DNA of 64,000 bases from Halosolutus gelatinilyticus (GCF_023028105.1 NZ_CP095491.1:3410001-3474000); one strand, 5' to 3'; numbered from the stretch's first letter, positions 46,630 through 56,768 are shown. Translations and numbers: made by a program. The notes: generated by a model not told the origin, from the sequence alone.

Positions 46630-48088
46630 TCTGTTGTGCCACCTCCGTTTCGCTTCGTTCCAGCCGATTCGCCAGGTCGCTCATCGCCGCCTCGGGCGAT
46701 TTCGCGCCGCGGTAGGCCGCGTTGACCTCCTGGTAGATCAGCGCCGACTGCTCCGGCCAGACGTCAGTCACCGGTCGCGGGATCGCGTTCTCGCTGGCCT
46801 GCTGGATCTGGTTGGAGTACCGGGCGAGCGGGCCGACGTCCTCCTCGCTGGCCTCCGTCACGAGTTCGATTTTCGGCGGCAGGAACCCCTGCAGTTCGAA
46901 GATCGTGAGCATGACCTCCTCGGTCGCGAACGCATCGAGCACCTGGAAGGCCTCCTCCTTCCGTTCGGTGTACGGGCTCACGACGAGGTTCCAGCCGCCG
47001 AGTGCTGACGCCGTGCCGCCGACACCCGGATACTCGGCTTCGTCCTGCGGAACCCCGATCGGCGTCGTCGTAACGCCGAGATCCTTGCCGAATGCGTCTT
47101 CCCCGCCGGTTTCGGCCATCGCGAACGACCAGTTCCGGTGTGCAACCGCGTTCCCGTCGGCGAACGGACCGAGCGACTCCTGTTCGGTCCACTGGACGAT
47201 CGACGTCGGGCAGATCCCGTTGTACTCGTCGAGCGCGTTCGGGGCGTTCTCGTCAACGAACGTCCGCATCATCCGAACCGCGTCCACGGCGTTCTTCTCG
47301 TCGACCGTGATCGGTCGATCGCCAGCGGTGAACAGGTTGTCGACGCCGCCGAAGTACGCCCCACCCCAGCTCGTCATCGTTTCGTTGAACGTACAACACG
47401 ACAGTCCCTCGTAGGTGGCCGCCTGAGTGGTGTATCCGTAATCGAGGCCGGCCTTTGCCTTCGCGTCGCTCACGGCAGTCGAGAACTCCTCCCACGACGG
47501 CGGTTCCTGGCCCCAATTTTCGGCGTTGTGACCGGCGTCCTTGATGAGATCCTGCCGATAGAGCGTGAACCCGAGGTCCGTGAACAGCGGCACCCCGTGC
47601 AGGTCGCCCGTTTCCGGATGTTGCGCCGTCCGTACCAGCATCTCGAGATACTGGTTTTCGACGCGGTTGGCGACGTCCGGAAGTTCGTCGGACAGGTTCG
47701 TCGTTTGTTCCCGCAGGATGAACGGAACCGTCCATCCGGTATCCATCATGTGGATGTCCGGCGGTGATCGGCCCGCCTGCAGCGTCGATTGGGCCTCCTG
47801 CATCCGCTGGACTGAATCGCTGACGACAGTCTGTACTTCGACCGTGATGTTTTCGTCGAGCCCGGCGTCCCACAGCGCCTGTTGCACCGATGGTTTGTCC
47901 CCTTCAGTGTGGAGAATCCCCTCGAAGTCCGTCGCACCGGTCATCACAACGGTGTTCGGCTCTCGCCCCTGCCCCACGCAGCCGGCGACAGCGATCGTCC
48001 CGCCCACCGTCGATGCTGATGCGGCCTTTACGAACGTCCGACGGGACACCCCGGCACGGGCGCCGGGATTTGTATGATCTTGTCCCAT
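46619..48088 (-). CDS. Tat lipoprotein sugar-binding protein of ABC transporter
   Basis: A 489-residue extracellular binding protein (SBP_bac_1). SRRTFVK at 15-21 and a lipobox ending at C37 (IAVAGC) mark Tat export and lipid anchoring. The mature fold shows RSPPDIHMMDTGWTVPF, YGYTTQAATYEGLSCC and ALGGWNLVVSPYTERKEEA, typical of CUT1 binding proteins. The ATG at 48088 is preferred over a 30-codon extension that lacks an export signal. A TATA-like ATTAAGG (about 48114-48120) lies about 29 nt upstream. It is the first gene of the operon. Confidence 0.93.
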   Translation of the reverse strand: MGQDHTNPGARAGVSRRTFVKAASASTVGGTIAVAGCVGQGREPNTVVMTGATDFEGILHTEGDKPSVQQALWDAGLDENITVEVQTVVSDSVQRMQEAQSTLQAGRSPPDIHMMDTGWTVPFILREQTTNLSDELPDVANRVENQYLEMLVRTAQHPETGDLHGVPLFTDLGFTLYRQDLIKDAGHNAENWGQEPPSWEEFSTAVSDAKAKAGLDYGYTTQAATYEGLSCCTFNETMTSWGGAYFGGVDNLFTAGDRPITVDEKNAVDAVRMMRTFVDENAPNALDEYNGICPTSIVQWTEQESLGPFADGNAVAHRNWSFAMAETGGEDAFGKDLGVTTTPIGVPQDEAEYPGVGGTASALGGWNLVVSPYTERKEEAFQVLDAFATEEVMLTIFELQGFLPPKIELVTEASEEDVGPLARYSNQIQQASENAIPRPVTDVWPEQSALIYQEVNAAYRGAKSPEAAMSDLANRLERSETEVAQQNGG

Positions 48089-48434
48089 CCGACGTAACTC
48101 AATGCTGCTCGCGCCCTTAATTGGTCGGCTTGCACGAATGTAACTAACGCGAACAGTCGTACTGCCGTGGGTGTACAATGGATGCTTACTTCGTTCACGA
48201 GACGCAACCGATCAAAGATCGGTCGAACCCTCGATCTCTCGCGGTTCTACCGGAGAAAGGGAGACGAACGTGCGGAATCGCACCGTTAGGGGCAGTCGTC
48301 GGAACGATACCCGAGATCGGAAATCGGTCGTTGGCCGATCGTCGCCCGGGCCGGTATACGGACGATACTCGCTCCTCGAATTCCGATCGAGAGACGGTCC
48401 GCGTTCGGTTCGAGGGATCGTCCGTCGATCGGCG
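48089..48434. other. 346-bp region between trmB-type gene and ABC operon
   Basis: Holds the operon promoter (TATA-like ATTAAGG at about 48114-48120). No exact TACT-N7/8-GAGTA TrmB box is seen. Frames here lack codon bias. Confidence 0.45.
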
Positions 48435-49499
48435 TTACTCGTCGATCGTCGGCGGTTCGTGGCGGCCGATGTGGATCTCGTGGGCCTCGACGTCTTCGAG
48501 CGCGGCGACGCGGCCGCCGACCGTGACCACCTCGCCGTCGCTGGTTTCCAGAGTGAGCGCGGCGACCTCCTCGGTGACTTCGAAGGACACGTCGGTGATG
48601 CGGCCCTTGACGATACGCGGGCCGCCGGCCGTCACGTCGCGTCCCTCGATGGTCGCGTAGAACTCGCCGCCGCCGTCGATGACGTCCTTTACGCACCGAC
48701 GGATCGAGGCGTACTTGCGGGGATAGGGGCGGGCGCTGCCGTCTTCGGCGAGCGTTCGCTCTGCGGTCGTCCAGAGGACGGTCCCGAAGAAGCCGGATAC
48801 CAGAAAGCCGAGCGCCGATCGGTTGAAGATGACGCCGTACCGGTCTCGATCGTCGCGGAGCGCGTCCTGGGTCGCATACACCGAGTAGTTCCCGTCGGCG
48901 ACGGCGACGACGGGCGTGGTGATCCCGCGGCGGGCCCGGGCCGTCGTCGCGACGTCGAAGTACTCGAACTCGCCCGGGTCCGGCGCCTCCTCTCCCGGCG
49001 TCACGATGAGATCGACGCTCACGCCGTCGTCGATGGCGCTGCCGAGCTCGTCTCGGAACCGGGTCAGGAGTTCCGGCGTCAGCGACAGCGAGAGCTCGTA
49101 CTCGGCGGCCTCGATGACCTCTTCGAGATATCGTAGGATCGTCGATCGGGATTTGACGAGGGAGACGGCCTCCGTCTCGCGGGCCGGCGCCGTGTACCGG
49201 GCCTCGAGTTCGTCGATCATCTGTTCCAGGGAGCTCTGGACCTCGTCGAAGGCTTCGGCGGGGTCGATCGCGACGACCTTCATCGGGCGGGATTCTCGCA
49301 GTTCGACGAGGCCGCGATCGCTCAGGCTCCGTACGGTGTCGTAGACGCGAGGTTGGGGAATATCAGTGCGATCGGCGATCTCGCTCGCCGTCAACTGTCC
49401 CTGTTCCAGGACGGTGAGGTAGGCGTCGATCTCGTATTCGCCGAGGCTGAATCGATCCCCGACGTGTTCGACGGTCGAGCGAAGCTCGTCTGGTGCCAT
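48435..49499 (-). CDS. TrmB-family sugar-responsive transcriptional regulator
   Basis: A 354-residue TrmB protein. A winged helix at about residues 20-75 ([34 protein letters not shown]) is followed by a coiled segment ([17 protein letters not shown]) and a PLD-like sugar-binding domain, then a C-terminal beta domain ([20 protein letters not shown]). It lies directly upstream of the ABC operon on the same strand, the usual relation of TrmB to its sugar transporter target. The start at 49499 is chosen over 49511 because of an upstream ATTTATCC box about 27 nt away. Confidence 0.92.
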   Translation of the reverse strand: MAPDELRSTVEHVGDRFSLGEYEIDAYLTVLEQGQLTASEIADRTDIPQPRVYDTVRSLSDRGLVELRESRPMKVVAIDPAEAFDEVQSSLEQMIDELEARYTAPARETEAVSLVKSRSTILRYLEEVIEAAEYELSLSLTPELLTRFRDELGSAIDDGVSVDLIVTPGEEAPDPGEFEYFDVATTARARRGITTPVVAVADGNYSVYATQDALRDDRDRYGVIFNRSALGFLVSGFFGTVLWTTAERTLAEDGSARPYPRKYASIRRCVKDVIDGGGEFYATIEGRDVTAGGPRIVKGRITDVSFEVTEEVAALTLETSDGEVVTVGGRVAALEDVEAHEIHIGRHEPPTIDE

Positions 49500-49630
49500 A
49501 GCCCGAGACACGTTCCCGATGGATAAATGATTTATTATACACCGAGTAATACGGATTTCCGAAATTGCGTATTCTACGGCGAATTCGACGGGTCAGAACG
49601 CTTATCCACGGCCGGCCTGAGTGTGTTTCC

Positions 49631-50680
49631 ATGCGCGGAGTCGTACAGGGAAACGAGACGAACGAGACGGGCAACGAGACGAACCAGACGGAGATCGGTG
49701 AGGCTGCCGAGGGCGTGTCCGACTCCTGGCTCATCCCGGATATCGTCCAGGAGTACGTTCCAGAGACTGTCATAGACGTCGCACTCGCGGTGCTCGTCCT
49801 CCTTATCGGCTGGTACCTCTCGAAGCTCGTCGTCCGGATCGCCGGCCGGACGGTCGCCCGCCGGATCGAGCGGCCGAGCGTCACCCGAACCGTGCTTCGA
49901 GGGGTCAGAGCTTCCGTGCTGTTGCTCTCGTTCGTCTTCGCTCTCGCGATTCTCGGCGTCAGCGGCTTCGAGATCCTCCTTTCAGTGACCGTCATTTCGG
50001 CCGTCGTTGCCATCGTGCTCGCGCCGCTGGTCGGCAGTTTCATCAACGGATTGTTCGTCCTCGCGGACCGACCGTACGAGATCGGCGACATGATCGAGAT
50101 CGTCGATCAGGGTCACGTCGGCTTCGTCGAGGACATCACGATCCGCTACACCAAGATCTTCACCCTCCAAAACACGTTCCTCGTCGTCCCGAACTCCGCG
50201 ATTCAACAGCGGGACGTCATCAACTACTCCGCCGAAGACGAGCGAACCCGAATCTCGGTCGAGTTCGAGGTCACCTACGAAAGCGACGTCGAGACCGCGA
50301 AACGACAGGCCGAACGGGCCGCGCGATCGGTCGACGCGGTCATCTCCGGCGGGCCGGACATCCGGATCGGAAGCGCCCGCTACGCCGCGGCTCCTATCTG
50401 TACTATCAAGAAATACGCCGACAGCGGCATCCTCCTCGAACTGTTCTTCTGGATCAACCAGCCGTACAAGCAGCCCATCTCCCGATCGGCCGTCCAGACG
50501 GCGATCCGAGAGCGATTCGCCGATCGCGACGTCGAGTTCGCCTACCCGCACCGGCACCTCGTCTTCGACGGCACGAGCGGCGTCGCACGGATGGCCGTCG
50601 AGGAGCGACGGACCGACGGGATCCGCGCCGACGGCTCCCCCGATTCGAGGGAGGGTGACGCCGAGTCGACCGATCGGTGA
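49631..50680 (+). CDS. mechanosensitive ion channel, MscS family
   Basis: A 349-residue channel. An Asn/Thr-rich N-terminus (NETNETGNETNQTE) precedes three or four helices, with the pore helix near LLSVTVISAVVAIVLAPLVG. The beta domain includes VLADRPYEIGDMIEIVDQGH and FLVVPNSAIQQRDVINYS, both MscS landmarks. It releases solutes at hypo-osmotic shock. An ATG at 49631 lies about 28 nt after ACGCTTATCC. Confidence 0.92.
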   Translation: MRGVVQGNETNETGNETNQTEIGEAAEGVSDSWLIPDIVQEYVPETVIDVALAVLVLLIGWYLSKLVVRIAGRTVARRIERPSVTRTVLRGVRASVLLLSFVFALAILGVSGFEILLSVTVISAVVAIVLAPLVGSFINGLFVLADRPYEIGDMIEIVDQGHVGFVEDITIRYTKIFTLQNTFLVVPNSAIQQRDVINYSAEDERTRISVEFEVTYESDVETAKRQAERAARSVDAVISGGPDIRIGSARYAAAPICTIKKYADSGILLELFFWINQPYKQPISRSAVQTAIRERFADRDVEFAYPHRHLVFDGTSGVARMAVEERRTDGIRADGSPDSREGDAESTDR

Positions 50681-50756
50681 TCGTCGGCTGGCGAGCCGGC
50701 GATTCGGAACCGACCGGAGCCGATCTTCATACGCCTCCGGCGCGTATCCGAACCGC

Positions 50757-51197
50757 ATGTACGACGCGATTCTCGTACCGACGGACGGCAGCCGGACCGT
50801 CTCCAGAACGCTCGATCACGCGTTGCCGATCGCCGAGACCCACGACGCGACGGTCCACGCGCTGTACGTCGTCGACAACCGCATCCTCGCCGCGGCCGCC
50901 GAGGAGTCCAGACCGGACCTCGAACGATCGCTGGCGACGGCGGGCGACGACGCGGTCGCCGCCGTCAGGGATCGCGCGGACGCGGACGGCCTCGAGACGG
51001 TCGGCGAGGTTCGCCGCGGAACGCCGCCGAAGACCATCCTCGAGTACGCCGACGAGCGGGGGATCGATCTGATCGTCATCGGGACGCGCGGAAAGAGCCC
51101 GCGGGAGAAAGTGGCGTCGCTCGGGAGCGTTTCCGAGCGCGTCGTGGACAATGCGTCGATCCCGGTGCTCGTCGTACGCGGCGTGGGGGAGAACTAG
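50757..51197 (+). CDS. universal stress protein, ATP-binding type
   Basis: A 146-residue UspA domain. MYDAILVPTDGS opens the Rossmann-like fold and GTRGKSPREKVASLGSVS carries the G-x2-G...G(S/T) ATP-binding pattern. A TTCATACG box lies about 28 nt upstream of the ATG. The longer upstream frame overlaps the MscS gene and is not used. Confidence 0.9.
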   Translation: MYDAILVPTDGSRTVSRTLDHALPIAETHDATVHALYVVDNRILAAAAEESRPDLERSLATAGDDAVAAVRDRADADGLETVGEVRRGTPPKTILEYADERGIDLIVIGTRGKSPREKVASLGSVSERVVDNASIPVLVVRGVGEN

Positions 51198-51267
51198 CCT
51201 TCGGCGGCCGACACTCCCGATCGTCGGCCGCCGCTCGCGAAACGGTGGTCCGCCGGAGACGCGTTGA

Positions 51268-51681
51268 TCACGCCGCTGCGCTTTCGACCGTGATCACGTC
51301 GCAGTCGAGGTGGGTCCGCAGGTACCGATCGATGTCTGGGTTGTCGGTGAAGCGCCGAAAGATCCGTCGCAGTCGACTCGCCTGCTGGGTGCCGATGACG
51401 ACGACGTCGGCTTTCTCGGCGGCGACTTCGTCGAGGATGCTCTCTTCGACCAGAAAGCCCGTTCGAACGACGTATCGGGCGTTCTCGATCGGTCCGAACG
51501 TCTCCTCGACGGCGGTTTTCAGGTCCGTTCGGCGCACCTTTCGCCCGTTCTGGTAGAGGTCGACGTGCAGGATAGTCAGGGCTGCGTCCCGCTCTCGTGC
51601 GACCTGGATTGCCCGTTCGAGCGTTCGTCGTGAGTGCTTCGTCAAGGGGTACCGAACGGGGACCACGACCAGCGTCATCAC
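51268..51681 (-). CDS. universal stress protein, divergent (ATP motif altered)
   Basis: A 137-residue UspA-like protein. MMTLVVVPVRYPLTKHSRRT starts the fold and ADVVVIGTQQASRLRRIFRR is the nucleotide-loop position, but the glycine pattern of ATP-binding Usp proteins is lost. It converges with the first Usp gene. A second in-frame ATG one codon downstream is equally possible as start. Confidence 0.82.
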   Translation of the reverse strand: MMTLVVVPVRYPLTKHSRRTLERAIQVARERDAALTILHVDLYQNGRKVRRTDLKTAVEETFGPIENARYVVRTGFLVEESILDEVAAEKADVVVIGTQQASRLRRIFRRFTDNPDIDRYLRTHLDCDVITVESAAA

Positions 51682-51861
51682 GGCATCGAACGAGACCCTG
51701 CCGGGTAAACTTTTCAGTTACGGTGCGCCGGCATGTGCGACCCTCGCGCACGAGGGCGAACCCGTCCGGACGGCGGGCTCAGCGGCGGAACGGTGTTCGT
51801 CCGATTCGCAGATTCGCCCCGGAAAGACAGTCCTTTACCACCCGCCGCGGTAGGCACGCGC

Positions 51862-52101
51862 ATGGAAACACGGACGACCGAAGACGGAACGACCGTCTAC
51901 GTGGCAGCGACCGACGGCGATCGCGGCTCCGAAGGCCCCTTTCTCGTCGCTTACGAGTCCCGCGACGCCGATCGCCGATACGGCTGGTTCTGTACGAATT
52001 GCGAGAGTTTCGACAACGCGATGGACTCGATGGGGCGGATCAAGTGCAACCGCTGTGGGAACTTTCGCAAGCCGACCGAGTGGGACGCCGCACACGAGTG
52101 A
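51862..52101 (+). CDS. DUF5816 zinc-ribbon protein
   Basis: A 79-residue protein starting METRTTEDGTTVY. The second half has two cysteine pairs, FCTNCESF and KCNRCGNF, that would bind zinc. I associate it with haloarchaeal DUF5816 from memory. The ATG follows a TCCTTTACC box by about 30 nt. Confidence 0.72.
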   Translation: METRTTEDGTTVYVAATDGDRGSEGPFLVAYESRDADRRYGWFCTNCESFDNAMDSMGRIKCNRCGNFRKPTEWDAAHE

Positions 52102-52347
52102 GGACCGCCGCGTTCGCAAGTCGACGTCCGAGCGGACACCACCCGCTACAACCGGTCAGCGCCGCGCGTCGTGTTGGTTGCCGAACAGAAGTTATTTCCA
52201 GTCTCTCTCGAAGTACGTCCAGTAATCGGGTCCGGTAGCGGACAAAATACGATCGGTTTCCCGAACGGGTTGTCGAGTGTTTTGGATTGCGGAGAAACCT
52301 TGTCACATACTAACGTTTATGCCTGATGCCGACGTACGTACTCACGA

Positions 52348-52668
52348 ATGGGTCCTGTTAACATGCGACTCGTCGAGCAGGCCAGGTCGATTTTCGCTGA
52401 ACTGGGCTACACCGTCGAAGGCGACGGTCCGGAGTTCCGCGCAGAACGGGAGTGGAAAGTCGTTCACGTGAATACGGTACTCGAGGCCGGCGAGCTTCCA
52501 TCCGGAACGGGGAAGTTCCATTGTTTCGTCGCCCGACCCGAGGACGCGGACGAACTCGAACGGCGACTCACCAGTCAGAATCCGGACTACGAGTGGGCGA
52601 TTATCGTCGCCGACGGCGAGGAGTATCAGGTCGAGCGCGCTCCGCCAGGACCGCGAGCCTCAGTCTAG
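52348..52668 (+). CDS. conserved haloarchaeal protein, DUF7116-like
   Basis: A 106-residue acidic protein starting MGPVNMRLVEQARSIFAELG. The alternation FRAEREWKVVHVNTV, KFHCFVARPEDADELERRL and EWAIIVADGEEYQV suggests a compact alpha/beta fold. The family assignment is from memory. A GTTTATGC box (about 52315-52322) lies about 28 nt upstream, which decides the first ATG as start. Confidence 0.72.
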   Translation: MGPVNMRLVEQARSIFAELGYTVEGDGPEFRAEREWKVVHVNTVLEAGELPSGTGKFHCFVARPEDADELERRLTSQNPDYEWAIIVADGEEYQVERAPPGPRASV

Positions 52669-52700
52669 GATCGCACCGCCGTCGCGGCGCGGTTCCGTCG

Positions 52701-53906
52701 TCACTCTTTTAGCGCCCGTCGCGTCGCCGTCGCGCCGGCGCCCGGATCGACGTCGGCACCCATCTCCTCCAGTACGTCGCCGAGCGCAGTGACCACGTAG
52801 ACGACGTTCTCCGGCCGCGCGGAGTGGCCCATACAACCGATCCGGAAGATCTCCCCGTCGAGGTCGCCGAGACCGCTCGCCACCTCGAGGTCGTACCGAT
52901 CGAGCAATTCCGAACAGACCGCGCCGTCGTCGATCCCTTCGGGGACGCGGACGGCGTTGAGGCTGGGGAGCCAGTACTCGTCGGGGGCGTTCATCCCCAG
53001 GCCCATCGCCTCGACGCCGGCTTTCAGCGCGCCGGCCAGGCGTTCGTGACGGGCCCACCGCCGTTCGATGCCCTCCTCGGCGACCAGCCGTAGCGCCTCT
53101 CGGATCGCGTAGACGTTCGTGATCGGCGCGGTGTGGTGGTACGATCGATCGTCGCCCCAGTAGCCCTCCAGCAGGGAGAGGTCGAGGTACCACGATCGGG
53201 GGTCCGACTCGCGCGAGAGGACCTTCTCCATCGCCGTATCCGAGAGCGTGAGCGGACTCGCGCCCGGCGGACAGGAGAGACACTTCTGGGGGCCCGCGTA
53301 GGCGACGTCGATATCCCACTCGTCGACGCGCAGTTCGACGCCGCCGATCGAGGTCACGGTGTCGGCGATCACCAGGGCGTCGTGATCGTGGGCCGCGGCG
53401 GTCAGTTCCGGGACGTCGGGCTGGAGCACGCCCGTGCTCGTCTCGGCGTGGATGAATCCGAACACGTCCGGATCGTGTTCCGCGAGCGCGTCGGAGACGT
53501 CGGCGGGATCGAGCGGCTCGCCCCACGGGGCGTCGACCTCGACGACCTCGCCGCCCGCACGACGGGCCATCGACGCCATCCGGCCGCCGAAGTAGCCGTT
53601 CGTCGGCACGAGCATCGTATCGTCCGGTTCGACGACGTTGCCGATCGCAGCCTCCATCGCGGCGGAGCCGGTTCCCGAAACCGGAATCGTCCACCGGTTG
53701 TCCGTCCGGAAGGTGTACCGCAGCAGCTCCTGGACCTCGTTCATGATCTCGATGAACGACGGATCGAGGTGACCCACGAGCGGCGTGCTCATCGCCTGCA
53801 GGACCCGCGGGTGGACGTCGCTCGGCCCCGGCCCCATCAGCGTTCGATCCGGCGGGGTCAGTTCGTCGATCTCCGACACGTCGATCGAGCCGTCAGCGTC
53901 TGGCAT
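52701..53906 (-). CDS. alanine-glyoxylate / serine-pyruvate-type aminotransferase
   Basis: A 401-residue fold-type I PLP enzyme (class V). GPGPSDVHPRVLQAM opens the active region, SGTGSAAMEA (about 77-86) binds the cofactor phosphate and the Schiff-base lysine is K208 in AGPQKCLSC. HTAPITNVYAIREALRLV is also typical. It transfers amino groups between alanine or serine and glyoxylate or pyruvate. The start at 53906 (MPDADGS) is preferred to one nine codons upstream. Confidence 0.9.
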   Translation of the reverse strand: MPDADGSIDVSEIDELTPPDRTLMGPGPSDVHPRVLQAMSTPLVGHLDPSFIEIMNEVQELLRYTFRTDNRWTIPVSGTGSAAMEAAIGNVVEPDDTMLVPTNGYFGGRMASMARRAGGEVVEVDAPWGEPLDPADVSDALAEHDPDVFGFIHAETSTGVLQPDVPELTAAAHDHDALVIADTVTSIGGVELRVDEWDIDVAYAGPQKCLSCPPGASPLTLSDTAMEKVLSRESDPRSWYLDLSLLEGYWGDDRSYHHTAPITNVYAIREALRLVAEEGIERRWARHERLAGALKAGVEAMGLGMNAPDEYWLPSLNAVRVPEGIDDGAVCSELLDRYDLEVASGLGDLDGEIFRIGCMGHSARPENVVYVVTALGDVLEEMGADVDPGAGATATRRALKE

Positions 53907-54095
53907 GGTGATACGTGGTATGGGAACCCCCAAAAACGTTCACGCCGCGGCGAAATCGAGACCGACGACCGACGCGGGTCCGGTCGGGCGCGGCCAGTCA
54001 GCGTCGTCCAACGCGGGCGAGCGGAAACCCGTCGCCACCGTCGATATTCGTGGGTGCGAGTCGCTTAAGAATCCCCCGCGCCTACCCGATACGTC

Positions 54096-55079
54096 GTGTT
54101 CATCGGCCACGCACTGCTCGCGTTCGCCGTCGCGGCACTCGTCGCCGATCGGCGAGGCTGGGACCGTCGTCGGGCTGCCGCCATCGGCGTCGTCGCGGGC
54201 GCGTTCGCCACCGTTCCGGACGTCGACGTCGCCTATGCGCTCGTCGGGCTCGCCGAGTGGCAACTCGAGGACGGCGCGCTCGCGGCCTCGACGGCCTTCT
54301 GGGACGCGAGCCGGACCGTCCACCGTTCGGTCACACACTCGCTTCTCGTCGGCGCAATTGCGGCGCCGGCGTTCGGGTTGTTCGCGGTCCGCGACCCGGA
54401 CCGCGTTCGGCTCGCTCGGACCGTCGCCGTCGGACTCCTCGCATCGCTCGCGGCGCTCTCGTTCGTCGCCGACGGTCCCCTGATCGCGCTCGTAGCGGGG
54501 CTGTTCGCGGTGAGCGGCGCGCTCGTCGCCGCGGTTGCCGCCCGGTCGCTCCCCTTCTCGGCGAGTTCGATCGCCCTGGCGGCGCTCTGGGGGCTGTGGT
54601 CTCACCCCTGGGGGGACTTCGTGACCGGGGCGCCCCCGGACTGGCTCTATCCGCTCGAAGCGCCGGCGCTCACCGCCCGGATTACCCTCCACCCGGATCC
54701 GACGCTACACCTTCTCGGCGCCTTCGCGATCGAACTCGCCGTCGTCTGGTTCGCGATCGCGGTGGTCTGTCGGCTCACCGATCGATCGGTCGTCGCGTCC
54801 GTCGACCGCAGGGCCGCGATCGGCGCAACCTACGGGCTCGTGGCGCTCGCCGCGACGCCGCCGACCCTCGCGGTCTCGTACCACTTCGTCTTCTCCGTCC
54901 TCGGCGTCGGCCTCCTTTGCGGCGCCGTTCGCGCTCCGACGCCGCTCGATCGTTCGACCGCCGCCGCGCTCCCGTCTCCCGACGCGGTTCTCGAGGTCGC
55001 ACACACGGCCGTCGCTGCCGTGGCGGCGGCGATAGCCGCCTACGGCGCGGTCTATCTATTCGTCGTCGTGCCCACGTGA
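54096..55079 (+). CDS. YdjM/DUF457-like membrane metal-dependent hydrolase
   Basis: A 327-residue protein with about eight helices read from GTG. Conserved metal-type residues are spread as in YdjM: FIGHALLAF at the N-terminus, TVPDVDV (about 40), HRSVTHSLL (about 78) and LWSHPWGDF (about 172). A GCTTAAG box lies about 30 nt before the GTG, supporting a leaderless start. Activity has not been shown for the family in archaea. Confidence 0.8.
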   Translation: MFIGHALLAFAVAALVADRRGWDRRRAAAIGVVAGAFATVPDVDVAYALVGLAEWQLEDGALAASTAFWDASRTVHRSVTHSLLVGAIAAPAFGLFAVRDPDRVRLARTVAVGLLASLAALSFVADGPLIALVAGLFAVSGALVAAVAARSLPFSASSIALAALWGLWSHPWGDFVTGAPPDWLYPLEAPALTARITLHPDPTLHLLGAFAIELAVVWFAIAVVCRLTDRSVVASVDRRAAIGATYGLVALAATPPTLAVSYHFVFSVLGVGLLCGAVRAPTPLDRSTAAALPSPDAVLEVAHTAVAAVAAAIAAYGAVYLFVVVPT

Positions 55080-55158
55080 CCCGTCGCCTCGCCTCGTTCC
55101 GGCGTTCGTTCATCGGCGAGCGCATACGCTTTTGCGAGACCAGTCGGTAGGTGTCACT

Positions 55159-55770
55159 GTGTCCCGAATCGGACTCGAAGACGTGATCGCGGACGGCCGA
55201 CGCAACGCGGCCGCCTCGTGGCTGCTGGTTGCCGCGATCGCGGCCGTCGGCGGTAGCGAACTGGTGACGGGCGGCGTTCTGTGGGCGACGTTCGCAACCG
55301 CGTTGCTGGTCCTCGCGCTGATCTCGCCGATCGCGTTTCGGTCGCCGCTGATCATGCTCCCCTGGGAGGTGTTGCTGCTGGCGGCGCTTCCCGTGCTCGG
55401 GGTGGCGATCGGCGCCGACCGAGTGACCGGCCACTTCACGTCGTACCTCTCGGTCGCGGCGATCGCACTCGTCCTCGCCGTCGAGTTGCACTCCTTTACG
55501 TCCGTTCGGATGACTCCGACCTTCGCCGTCGTCTTCGTCGTCGTCGCGACGATGGCCGCGGCCGCGCTGTGGGCGCTGTTCCGGTGGGGCGTCGCCGGCG
55601 TCCTCGACGTTCCGTTCCCGGCCGACCACGACGCGGTACTGTGGGAATTCGTCTACTCCGCGACCGCCGGTCTCGGCGGCGGCGTCGTGTTCGAACTGTA
55701 CTTCAGACGCTTCGTCAGCGTTGGATCGCGGCTTCCCGAGGACCCGGCGGCGGGTGTCGACGATGCGTAA
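55159..55770 (+). CDS. multi-pass membrane protein, unknown
   Basis: A 203-residue protein with five or six helices from a GTG start 27 nt after a TTG alternative; the GTG lies about 30 nt after CGCTTTTGC. Its stop overlaps the next gene (ATGCGTAA), so the two form an operon. No motif recognised. Confidence 0.72.
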   Translation: MSRIGLEDVIADGRRNAAASWLLVAAIAAVGGSELVTGGVLWATFATALLVLALISPIAFRSPLIMLPWEVLLLAALPVLGVAIGADRVTGHFTSYLSVAAIALVLAVELHSFTSVRMTPTFAVVFVVVATMAAAALWALFRWGVAGVLDVPFPADHDAVLWEFVYSATAGLGGGVVFELYFRRFVSVGSRLPEDPAAGVDDA

Positions 55771-56422
55771 CCGGATCGACTGGTTCCCGTCCCGACGCCG
55801 CCAGCGGCAGCTAACCTACTGCATGGAACTCGCGCTGGTCGGGTTGTTCTTCGTCGGCGTCGATCGCGGGAACGTCGGAATCGTGGTCAATACCGCCGTC
55901 GCGCTGGCCGTGACTCAGCTCCCGCCGGTCCTCGAACGCGATTACGAGATCCCGATGGATCCGCGTCTCACGCTGTGGATTACCACCGCCGTCTTTCTCC
56001 ACGCGTTCGGAATCGTGGGTCTCCCCGGCTCCGCGACGAACTTCTACGGGGACGTCTGGTGGTGGGACCACATGACCCACGCGCTATCGTCGTCGTTAGT
56101 CGCCGCCGCGGGGTACGCGACCGTCCGCGCGCTCGACGAACACACGACCGAAATCTATCTCCCTCGGAAGTTCGTCGCGGTGTTCATCCTGCTTTTCGTC
56201 CTCGCGTTCGGCGTCCTCTGGGAGATCCTCGAGTTCGCGATCGCCCTGTCGGCCGAGGCGTTCGGCGTCGGGGCCGTGCTCACCCAGTACGGCCTCGACG
56301 ATACCATGCTCGACCTCGTGTTCGATCTGATCGGCGGCCTCGTCGTCGCGCTGTGGGGCTGGGTCTACCTCGCGGACGTCTCCGACGCGATCCGCGATCG
56401 ATTCGATTCGCGCGAGGACTGA
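55763..56422 (+). CDS. YjdF/DUF2238-like membrane protein
   Basis: A 219-residue protein with about six helices. The segment DVWWWDHMTHALSSSLVAA and the later LWEILEFAI match the YjdF (DUF2238) signature, in which Trp/His/Glu residues cluster in the membrane. It overlaps the preceding membrane gene by 8 nt. Function unknown. Confidence 0.8.
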   Translation: MRNRIDWFPSRRRQRQLTYCMELALVGLFFVGVDRGNVGIVVNTAVALAVTQLPPVLERDYEIPMDPRLTLWITTAVFLHAFGIVGLPGSATNFYGDVWWWDHMTHALSSSLVAAAGYATVRALDEHTTEIYLPRKFVAVFILLFVLAFGVLWEILEFAIALSAEAFGVGAVLTQYGLDDTMLDLVFDLIGGLVVALWGWVYLADVSDAIRDRFDSRED

Positions 56423-56512
56423 CTTGCGGCTCGCTGACGCCGCCGTGTGCCGATTCACGCTCCGAAATCGACGCGCGGTTTTACGTCCCTTCGGGGCATA
56501 GTTCTCCGACAT

Positions 56513-56713
56513 ATGGTCTTCAAGAAGATCACGCTGATCGGGACGAGCACGGAGAGCTTCGACGCCGCCGCGGACAACGCCATCGATCGGGCCGAGGAGA
56601 CGCTCCAGAACGTCTACTGGATCGAGGTCGACGAGCTCGGGGTCGAAATCGCGAGCGTCGAGGACCGGGAGTACCAGGCCGAGGTCACCGTCGCGTTCGA
56701 ACTCGAGGAGTGA
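56513..56713 (+). CDS. dodecin (flavin-storage protein)
   Basis: A 66-residue protein, [20 protein letters not shown], with the dodecin aromatic residue in [11 protein letters not shown] that stacks on flavins. Dodecins form 12-mers that bind riboflavin or FMN. A GGTTTTACG box lies about 30 nt upstream of the ATG. Length matches the family exactly. Confidence 0.93.
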   Translation: MVFKKITLIGTSTESFDAAADNAIDRAEETLQNVYWIEVDELGVEIASVEDREYQAEVTVAFELEE

Positions 56714-56768
56714 TGATCGAACCGGATCGGGGCGAACCCGCGCGGCAGTCGACTCACCGATTTCGGAC

